A stretch of DNA of 20,519 nt from Perkinsus chesapeaki (lineage: Eukaryota; Perkinsozoa; Perkinsida; Perkinsidae): assembly GCA_013115145.1 (NCBI GenBank), contig JAAPAO010000563.1, forward strand, positions 1-20,519, in the 5' to 3' direction. The notes below the pieces were generated by a model, which had not been told where the DNA came from, ran no database searches, and worked only from the letters and a program-made list of their open reading frames with translations. This document shows positions 9,411-17,011 of the stretch, piece after piece; position 1 is the stretch's first letter; every line of letters begins with the position of its first letter. The position numbers and the translations under genes are program-made.

Positions 9411-10435
9411 ATGGCGGATGGTGATGATGCTGGCATAGATGCATCGAACTCAATATCTCGGCGAAGAAACCTCCCGTTGGGTTCTTGTTGTATCGAACAG
9501 TCATCAGAGTTGATTCGGAATACAAATAACTCAATATTATCCACGTGATGTAAGCTCGATTAAGTTAAGTTAATGTAGTTGTTGTTGTTGTTTAGTTTAT
9601 TACTATGTGCGAATATAGTGTCCATGCTGTGTCCTTTGCTCTGCATTTCCATTATTGTGCACCTTGAGGCCGGCGGTAGTGTTTATACTGTCGCTCGCCT
9701 TTGAGCGCCATTAAAGTCATTTCCGACGAGACGATTGTCGTTGTTGTTATTGTTGTTGGTATCAATATGATGTTACTAATATCTATACTATTACAAGGTT
9801 TAAGAGTGTTGGGATCACTTGAGATCGAGGCAAGTGATGTGAGTTATAGGATATCCTTGTCAACTGATAAGTTAATAAACCACCCTATTAAACAATTGGG
9901 TAATTCAGCTGTCTATGTTGCTGTTAAAGGGAAGGTAACGATATGTAAGATTGAGATGAATTATTATAATTAACTTTGATCAGGAGGTTATTGGCAGTAT
10001 CGAGTTTGGTTTGGTCACAAGAATCGAGCAGCTTGGTGAATGGGTTTATATTGATAACTTACAAGTTGTTGCGGGATATAGAAACCAAGGGATAGGGGAA
10101 GGAATGCTTTATAACTTCCTATTATTTGTATCATACATTTCTATGTATTAAATAATGTTAATTATAGGTTAAGAGTAGCCGTCCGGATATCGTCGGTGCA
10201 TATCTTATAGCAAGCCGTGATAATGAAGCAGCTAAGAGGTTGTACAAAAGTGTGGGGTTTGTCAATAAAGGTAAGATAATATATTTTAATAATGAATTAG
10301 CACTTGCATTTTGTAGGTAAGATATTTGCTACAGACGGCTACATTTATGAGTATCCAAAGGGAGTTAAGTTACCTTATACAACTAGCAATTATGTTGAGC
10401 TATATCTGACCTCCATGCTTAAAAACAAAGAATAA
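9411..10435 (+). CDS. GNAT-family N-acetyltransferase (about 6 exons)
   Basis: Model exons: 9411-9544, 9706-9758, 9798-9934, 9984-10127, 10168-10270, 10317-10435; 690 nt, about 229 residues. GNAT enzymes transfer an acetyl group from acetyl-CoA to an amine. The core is clear in the last three exons: VIGSIEFGLV (strand), WVYIDNLQVVAGYRNQGIG with the R-x-x-G-x-G acetyl-CoA loop RNQGIG (motif A), then ASRDNEAAKRLYKSVGF (the N-x-x-A-x-x-x-Y-x-x-x-GF motif B). The 39-49 nt introns join in phase. The order and spacing recall Naa50/RimI-type protein acetyltransferases, but the substrate cannot be read from the sequence. The first two exons (start MADGDDAGID, then the join at 9545-9705) are uncertain and partly low-complexity. 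The gene follows the KH-RS gene on the same strand by 120 bases. Confidence 0.75.
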
Positions 10436-10637
10436 TAACAATGCTGTTGCTGATGAAAATGATAAGTAGAGACGAGTTGTAGTGGAAATAAATTAACACT
10501 TTTAACCAATACACTTCTGGTTTCTTGAACCGAGTCTCGTCAACCATCACTAATAGCAGACGTAAGGTTTATAAAATAGTCTGCAAATCTTAAATCACTC
10601 GAGTGGCAACGTTGTCTTGTGAGCAGATTTGATTAGA

Positions 10638-11936
10638 ATGGTAGTTGATAGTAGGATGGCTAAAGGGCCTGTATCATTCCTTAAGGATGTTGATGCTTGT
10701 TATACTGAATCACCATTACAATTAGATGCACTTGCTGAAGAATATAATTGTAATTTGGAAAGAATAAGAAAGAAGGCTCTAGTAATACTAATAAATATCT
10801 AACTACAAGTGGATAATAAAGTCTGTTAGGTGATGGTTATGGGTAATCACTCTTCCGGTAAATCAACATTCATCAATTGGTTCGTTGATGCTGCCATCCA
10901 AAAGGTTGGTGCTGCCCTCGAGACCACAGGCTTTACTATAGTGACCGCTGGTAGCCAAACAGGTCGAGAACTAAACGGTGAATCTACACTCTTACTTCGT
11001 CCACATCTACAAACACTCGTCGAACGTGATCCAAGAATAATGTCTCATTTGGCGACGAAGACAGTTGAGCCTTCAGAGACGGTAGCGCCGTTCTTATCGA
11101 TGTTGGATATTATTGACACTCCTGGTCTGGCAGACGGAGGCCTTGAATATCCTTATGATGTTGTTAACGCTATTGAGTTCTTCGGTAAAGAAGCTGATTT
11201 GATATTGGTGTTTCTGGATCCGCTCGGCCAAGCATTGTGCAACCTTACGTGTGAGGTGGTTTGTGAGCTATTTAGAAAGTATCCATCTAAAATGAAATTT
11301 TGTCTCACTAAAGTGGATACAGTACCGACAGATCAAGATTTATTAAAGGTATCAAATCAGGTTACACAATCACTCACATCTCGACTTGGTGTAATACACG
11401 CTTTTGATCTGATGCCTATTTACATTGGTGATTCGAAGTCATCGAGAGTTAACAGACTAGATGAGGTATCTCTTGCCGTAAAGCAATGTGTTGAATGGCG
11501 CGTTCAAGCCTCCTTAAGTGTCCTTCAAAGTGATTGCTCTCTGGTCGAATCCGCCATTCGATCTACATTGGACGATGACGACTTGGCTCGCAAGAAGAAC
11601 AGGCAGTTGTCGATTAACGTTAACCGGCTCTACAGGACTGCCGTTATCCTTTCAACTATAACTGCGGCAGTCTTCGCTCTCGCTATGCCCAATATTCACT
11701 CTGGCCACTTTCTGGTTCCTCGAGGTCCCCTATTGGACGCTGCGTGTGCTGTTACACTGTTGGTTAGCCTTTTGGTGGCCATAGTCGCATCGGTTGTGTG
11801 GAGACGTTACCGTGTACCAAGTCTGACTGATGAGGATAGATTGAGAGTTGAAGGCGAATTAAAGAGAGTCGCTGAGGATATACCGAAACGACAGAAAGAA
11901 CTGCATGTTCAGTATCTGGCTTGTGTTGGTTCTTAG
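10638..11936 (+). CDS. EHD-like dynamin-family GTPase with C-terminal membrane hairpin (2 exons)
   Basis: Exons 10638-10781 and 10830-11936 join across a 48-nt intron in phase 0 (LERIRKKAL then VMVMGNHSSGKST), giving about 416 residues. Motifs: P-loop GNHSSGKST (53-61), a candidate switch threonine in TTGFT, DTPG (144-147) and TKVD (208-211). The region ADLILVFLDPLGQAL to TKVDTVPTDQDLLKVSNQV follows the order of EHD GTPases (EH-domain proteins and sarcalumenin), which are ATP/GTP-driven membrane remodellers. There is no EH domain. Instead two hydrophobic segments (about 317-335 and 349-372) separated by a short HSGHF-type linker could form a membrane hairpin, followed by a basic and coiled tail. 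This suggests an integral membrane remodelling protein of ER or mitochondrial type; the location is inference. Confidence 0.85.
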
Positions 11937-12033
11937 TTGAATGATACTCTTTGTAACACGTTATATTTGATACGCACTTTGTTGGGTTTAACAGTTACTA
12001 GTCGAACGCCAAGACAGCTTGAGAAGGGAAGTC

Positions 12034-12669
12034 TTATAGATCGGCAACAATCATGAGGATGGATTTACGCAACGATGATATATAATTAGGAGAGATGTCA
12101 TTCAAACACAGATTGTCACCGTAAAGGAAGGCCTCGAGGAATCGCTCAGCGAACGCTAGTACGTACACACCACAGTCGCTGGAGTTTGTTTGTTTACTGC
12201 ATTCTCCATCTTTAATACAGCAATCGTTACCGGTTATCTTCTTGCTGACACCTCTAGCTGCAAGAGGTACACTCTTCCCCATTGCCGAGTCGTAGTAAAC
12301 AAACCTCCATGGTTGTAGGGTTGTCAAGCGAGATAGGACTAATAAAGACCAATGAGAACCACCACAAGAGACACTTGGATCGCTGTTGTCATTTAACGGT
12401 ATTATCAAGCAACGTCTTTGAGATAAGTTGAGGCCGTCTAATAGTTGGTCCAAGTCTTCCGGATCATCCTCGAATTGTATCGCAAATACCAATGAGGGAT
12501 CCATTAGAATAACATCCTTCCATTTTGGATGATTACGATATTTATTTGTCAATATAATATCGAAGTAATAAAGAATACACATATCATTGAGCCATTGTCC
12601 GTCCTCGAATAGCTTTATATCATCAGCAATGAGCCTACCATTAGGCCATGTTACGATGGAATCAGTCAT
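12034..12669 (-). CDS. SENP8: Ulp1/SENP8-type cysteine protease
   Basis: A single-exon frame of 211 residues, the usual size of SENP8/NEDP1 (about 212). It has the Ulp1 start GQWLNDMCILYYF (25-37), and the complete catalytic set is visible: His106 in GGSHWSLLV, Asp127 in VYYDS, Gln160 in SKQTN, Cys166 in SSDCGVYVLAF. Ulp1-family enzymes cleave ubiquitin-like proteins from targets; SENP8 members act on NEDD8, processing its precursor and removing it from cullins. The small size with no N-terminal extension favours SENP8 over SUMO-specific SENPs, but NEDD8 specificity is inferred from architecture alone. It converges with the GTPase gene (97 bases between stops) and is followed upstream by the PGAP4-like gene on the same strand. 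Confidence 0.88.
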   Translation of the reverse strand: MTDSIVTWPNGRLIADDIKLFEDGQWLNDMCILYYFDIILTNKYRNHPKWKDVILMDPSLVFAIQFEDDPEDLDQLLDGLNLSQRRCLIIPLNDNSDPSVSCGGSHWSLLVLSRLTTLQPWRFVYYDSAMGKSVPLAARGVSKKITGNDCCIKDGECSKQTNSSDCGVYVLAFAERFLEAFLYGDNLCLNDISPNYISSLRKSILMIVADL

Positions 12670-12779
12670 TTAACAATGCCGTTAATGATAGAATACTACT
12701 TACTAACACAAAGCCATCTGCTGGATGAAGGATAATATCCGAATTGTCTTGTGAAATGGTAACGTAGTATAATACAAAT

Positions 12780-13979
12780 TTAGACATACATAGGTAAGCT
12801 GGCATGGTGATTGTTATTATCATCAATCAATGAGTCGTAATGTATTTCAAATGATGAATCTTGTGGTAAATCAGCATAAAGATTATCAGATAGTTTATCA
12901 TCTGCACTAGATTTGAGCCCCATATGTTGGACTAATGATGGGTACGTCCGAAGAATCTTTCCCTCCTGCTTAGCCCAGTCGTATTGTGAGAAGTCAAGAT
13001 CATATTCTCCTTCTTCAGTCTGTGGCCCCTTATAAATTTCTCGTTGCAGATAATCTTTAATAGATTTCACTCGATTCTGTGGATATGCAGTTGCTACAGT
13101 ACTCGCCTTTACATCAGTCTCTATTAAACTCACAGGCGCTCTAAGGCCAATATAACGGAGCTTCAGCAATTGTTGCTTTGTGATGAGCAATATTAGGATA
13201 ATAAGAAGGCCGCTAATAACAGATGCCACCGTCAAGGCACGGAAGCGACCTTGACTGCGATAGCGGGTAAAGAATAAAGTGATGATTGTAGTAGAGAATA
13301 CGAAAAATATAATGAAATAAGGAATATCACCAACCTCATATCCAGACCAATGATCAGACACGAACAACTTAACCATGGCAGTATCAGGAGGGGCCTTACT
13401 AACATATTTATGGAACTTAGTTAGGAAATGATCCGTTAGCATGGCATCGTTCTCAAATATAATACACCAACTTGTTGATGATATGTTTTCATATTTCAAG
13501 CACTCGTTTAATCCTTTAACATGATCAATGTAAAGCTGTTTTCTCCAAGAATCATAATCCTGTATTATAATAGGATCCAAATCGATAACATCAACATATG
13601 GCGAGTTACGCGCTTCCATGGGTATGTCAGTATCACCTCTATTAAGTATATGTAACACTGGCATTGGCTCCTCCTTATTGAGAGCAAGATATGACCAAAG
13701 GAACGTCTTAATATAAGGCTCCTGTCTTGGAGTCGTTAATACCACCAAAGTTGGAGAGGGCTGGAAGTAAGCATCGGCCTCTTGCATAAATTTATTGTGT
13801 TCCACACGTTTAACTTTACCGTGAGGGTCTAGTGGGGAATACGGCCAAGGATTGATGATAGCATAGATGAGTAATATAACAAGGAGGATGAAGATCGATA
13901 GTAGGAGACAAAGACGTGAAGGGCCAAGCAGGCGGGCATTGTTATATTCGGACCGGACCGCCTTATAGAACCGTTTCAT
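12780..13979 (-). CDS. PGAP4: PGAP4/TMEM246-like GPI-anchor glycosyltransferase
   Basis: A single-exon frame of 399 residues, close to human PGAP4. PGAP4 is a Golgi enzyme that adds the GalNAc side chain to GPI anchors. Architecture matches: a short basic N-terminus, TM1 about 22-42, a GT-A-like lumenal part with LVVLTTPRQEPYIKTFLWSY and ILNRGD, a metal-site-like FENDAM (175-180), then VKLFVSDHWSGYE, a pair of TM segments (about 221-238 and 248-267) inserted inside the catalytic domain, and a lumenal C-terminal part with ATAYPQNRVKSIKDYL. The insertion of a TM hairpin in a glycosyltransferase fold is the hallmark of PGAP4. Odd point: the acidic motif reads END where I expect an EDD-type motif. 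The start is the first ATG, right before the hydrophobic segment. Confidence 0.8.
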   Translation of the reverse strand: MKRFYKAVRSEYNNARLLGPSRLCLLLSIFILLVILLIYAIINPWPYSPLDPHGKVKRVEHNKFMQEADAYFQPSPTLVVLTTPRQEPYIKTFLWSYLALNKEEPMPVLHILNRGDTDIPMEARNSPYVDVIDLDPIIIQDYDSWRKQLYIDHVKGLNECLKYENISSTSWCIIFENDAMLTDHFLTKFHKYVSKAPPDTAMVKLFVSDHWSGYEVGDIPYFIIFFVFSTTIITLFFTRYRSQGRFRALTVASVISGLLIILILLITKQQLLKLRYIGLRAPVSLIETDVKASTVATAYPQNRVKSIKDYLQREIYKGPQTEEGEYDLDFSQYDWAKQEGKILRTYPSLVQHMGLKSSADDKLSDNLYADLPQDSSFEIHYDSLIDDNNNHHASLPMYV

Positions 13980-14029
13980 TACAACTGCTCAAGTGAGAAT
14001 GACAAGAATGGTAAAAAACACAATATCAT

Positions 14030-14081
14030 TCAAGATGAGATACTCTCAGATCGGTTGTCACTATTAGGAGGCATGTTACAG

Positions 14082-14151
<70 letters not shown>

Positions 14152-15066
14152 CATTGGTGAAACCAAAAGATGCGCCAATATCATGCCAGGCTGCTTGCAA
14201 TTGGGAGTGTCCCTCGGGATTTGACGAAGTACCTGTAATGGTAATTGATGAAATACTCACTTATCACCATAGAAATTGTTATTATATTGCCCTCTGTATT
14301 AGTTCACATTTCTCTGTCACTTCATATTATAGATGATTAACATCATCATCCTCCATCGCTCCCATATTATTAATATCGCAGGTGTAGAGTAGTAGTAGAA
14401 GATAAGAAAGCATCAAAGGCAAGGAATGTATATCCTCAATGTTAATAATACCAGCAATAGCAGCTTTGATGGGCAATGGATTATTATTTTTATTTATTCC
14501 TTGTCTAAGTTTAATAATACATTCCATCTTCATAACCCGATCATAAGCTCATAATCCGGTTGTAGTATCCAAGCTATTTAAGTGTTGTCGAGTTATATAA
14601 CTCAACCACCACCAGTGGTGGTGGTTGAGTTTTTCGTTGAGTTTTTTAAAAAAACTGGTGGTCCACCACCACCACCCCAGCCGCCCGCCTCACCTTGTCT
14701 ATGCTCTTTTAACTTCTCTCCAACTCTTAACCATCTATCCTTAATATCTTCATCCTCCTCCTCTTCCTCTTCGGTGATTAATAAGTTGATCAATTGTATA
14801 AGGTCAGCACCAAAAGTGATAGCCCTCATATAATCATTATAATAATAACCATCATCGAACTCACTTAATAAATCACTTTCCATATCCAATTCCAATGACT
14901 TAAAGTAAGTATCCAAACTGGACTCCTCCTCCATTTCCATCTCCTGACACAGCAACCTCCTTTGTCTACCAATCATCCTATTCGCATAGTTCCACAGTGT
15001 GTCCATCACTAACTCACTACTCCCGGCCGGAGACATTATATAATACATCACATCAAATGAGAGAGG
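14030..15066 (-). CDS. Spliced gene of unknown function with an Asp-run C-terminus
   Basis: Supported pieces: an exon 15066-14694 (phase 1 out, donor GTGAGG) with MSPAGSSELVMDTLWNYANRM near its start, an acidic middle (EEEEEEDEDIKDRW) and amphipathic helices; an exon from 14547 with MECIIKLRQGINKNNNPLPI and a Leu-rich helix SLPLMLSYLLLLLYTC; and a last exon ending at the TGA at 14032-14030 with TSSNPEGHSQLQAAWHDIG, a long Asp run and CNMPPNSDNRSES. The 146-nt intron 14693-14548 joins A of HRQ|AYDRVM in phase. The join between the second exon and the last exon is not resolved (a small exon around 14300-14270 with a 28-nt intron is possible). The gene may extend upstream through 15140-15116 (intron 15115-15067 with donor GTGAGT) towards the exon near 15655. 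No family was recognised; it looks helical and intracellular. Confidence 0.5.
14082..14154. repeat. CAT/ATG trinucleotide microsatellite encoding an Asp run
   Basis: About 24 trinucleotides, almost pure TCA-type repeats on the plus strand, interrupted once by CACCAT. Read on the minus strand in the frame of the last exon of the 14030-15066 gene it gives a run of Asp codons broken by one Gly. The plus-strand Ser-run frame (14055-14336) is the mirror of this and is not called. Confidence 0.9.
14599..14668. repeat. Cluster of three odd palindromes within an intron
   Basis: Three inverted repeats lie close together, each with a single unpaired central base: 16-bp arms at 14599-14631 (AACTCAACCACCACCA and its complement), 8-bp arms at 14640-14656 (AGTTTTTT / AAAAAACT), and 6-bp arms at 14656-14668 (TGGTGG / CCACCA). 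All lie in the 146-nt intron 14693-14548 of the minus-strand gene. Confidence 0.85.
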
Positions 15067-15451
15067 CTACATTTTCGCATTCAACTCTTAAGGAGTCTAT
15101 TAACATTCTACTCACTGAAGAACACTCCTCGTTAAAATTGCTAATGCAGTACCAAAGGGGATGATATGAAAAACCCAAGTGTTCGATTCAGCTGAAGACG
15201 ACGATGGTAGAGTGCTGTTGCATAAAGATGTTACTATGTATTAAATGTTACGCGTGTACGTTGTAAGTTGAATAGATTAAGAGATGGGGTACTAACAAAT
15301 GGGATAGTCATATTGATATTACATATAATATTATATACAGTGGATTATATGGAAGTGGATAGTAGTAGTATTAGTATTAATGATATGTTTTTAATAAACC
15401 TTCAAATTCCAAATAGCTTTATCTAAAACATTAAAGGCGTGCTCGAAACCC

Positions 15452-15655
15452 TCAATACTCCGTCCCCTCTCGAAGCATTACATTCAATCTCCTGCTACTG
15501 CAGCAGCTGATGTTGCCTTCTCCTTCATTTGCCTTCTTCTGTATGTGATATGATATATATTGACATACTTTATAATATGGCCATGCCTTTGGGTTTGCTA
15601 CAAGCTCCGATGCTATCATCAATATATCACCATTTAATGAACAATTATCAGTCAT
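15452..15655 (-). CDS. Possible exon(s) of an unrecognised gene
   Basis: The frame starting at 15655 (MTDNCSLNGDILMIASELVANPKAWPYY) has protein-like composition, unlike the repeat-driven frames nearby. A 30-nt candidate intron (GTATGT...ATACAG) would follow WPYYK. Past about 15450 other frames look coding (a stretch SIEGFEHAFNVLDKAIWNLK ending at a stop near 15400), so further splicing is likely. It may be the 5' part of the gene annotated at 14030-15066 or a separate small gene. No family was recognised. Confidence 0.35.
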   Translation of the reverse strand: MTDNCSLNGDILMIASELVANPKAWPYYKVCQYISYHIQKKANEGEGNISCCSSRRLNVMLREGTEY

Positions 15656-16261
15656 AACTAAATTGAGAAAGCCTGGAGTGATAATAATAATAATAATAAC
15701 AACCAGTAGTATTGTGTAACTCTAGTTGTCATCATATATTGGATAATACTGCTGCTGCTGCAGCTTTTATAGCTCTGGGATTCTCCTACGATTTTAGTAC
15801 TTCAACACAACACGAATGATAATTGATAATAAATGGAAAAATGAATGACGATGATGATAACTGCACTTACTATTGATTAGTATGCTTCGTTATTGTTTTT
15901 GATGATATTTATAATTACGTGGCGAGTGACGATTATAATAATAACAACACGGGTAGGATGATGATGATGATGATGATTATTGAATGGAATATAATGCTTC
16001 AATGTACAATATGAACGGCATGCCATAATGAATTGGATATCCTTCAAATCTTCATAGTGCGAAAAGATACGCCAAATCCATGATAATCATGATGCTGATG
16101 ATGATGATGTTGTTGTTGTCTATATCGAGAGAGGGGTTTAGTATTAATTAGTTTTAATAATACTTTATTATTAATACAATCCTAACTAACACTTAATAAT
16201 AGATATGATAATGATTTATACATTACCAAACCACCACGAAAGGTGCCATATAAACAACACC
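15656..16261. other. Intergenic region with trinucleotide microsatellites
   Basis: It holds ATA/ATG/GAT/GTT repeats (for example about 15679-15699, 15955-15977 and 16091-16120) in AT-rich sequence. No exon with flanking splice sites was found on either strand. Confidence 0.45.
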
Positions 16262-16900
16262 TTACGGCTCACCCTTCAATGCTAATAGGTTCAATTGCAT
16301 ATCTAAAAATACCCCTACCGAGGATCGAGCCCGTGCCCTCCTCTTACCATCATCATCATCTGATGTTATGATAAGCCTGCCATTAGTATCACCATCATTC
16401 AAGCTCATCAATAATGCATCAATGACAAGCTGTAGTTGGCCAATGAGAGGCTGTGACGAGTCTTCTTCCTTATCATGACCAGAGGTCGGAGGGCAGCAAG
16501 GTGCCCAAGCAGTAGCAAGAGGTAGATAAGAACAACAACTTGTTGTTGTTCTTGTTGTGGCGGTGGTTGATTCAGACCTGATAAATTCAGACCAGCAGCA
16601 ACACCATGACCACATACTTCACAAAGGGAAGAAAAGGAAGAAGGAGCACAGTTGCTTGTGGGGGGGGGGAAGGTGAGTTTTGATACATGATATATTAAAG
16701 CATTCAAGATAATGTTAGGATTATTAACATTATTATCAAATATTAAATATATTATAATTGGTACATAGGTTAGCCGATGATTATTTTGTTGTTGACTCCT
16801 ATCCATCGAGGGTAACGACAATAATAAGCTGGGCGGAAGAATGAGAAGATTATCAAAGTCACAGGACCCACTATGGGCTCTCTAAGCATGCAATATTACT
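16262..16900 (-). CDS. Probable terminal exons of an unrecognised gene
   Basis: Two separate coding-looking stretches are present. One (about 16885-16755) reads AHSGSCDFDNLLILPPSLL, then SLPSMDRSQQQNNHR. The other (about 16640-16262) holds SSLCEVCGHGVAAGLNLSG and, in another frame, SQPLIGQLQLVIDALLMSLN and VGVFLDMQLNLLALKGEP before the TAA at 16264-16262. A strong acceptor with a poly-C tract (CCCACAAG near 16650) lies between them. The pair of CxxC-type cysteines hints at a small zinc-binding knuckle, but only one half is visible. I could not find one consistent phase for all parts. It could be a 3' extension of the KH/PAM2 gene if an alternative donor (GTGAGA at about 17014) is used. Confidence 0.3.
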
Positions 16901-17011
16901 CCTAACCTAGTACTACTACTACTACTAACATGACTACATATTCGATAACTAATATTATTCGACAAGATCAATAATGCCTTGCTGATAATATCTACAGCCA
17001 ATAAATTGGTC

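Noticed and set aside
14055-14336. A plus-strand frame with a Ser run.
   Set aside because: It mirrors the Asp-run exon on the minus strand; the microsatellite opens both frames. The minus frame continues into non-repetitive protein-like sequence with splice sites.
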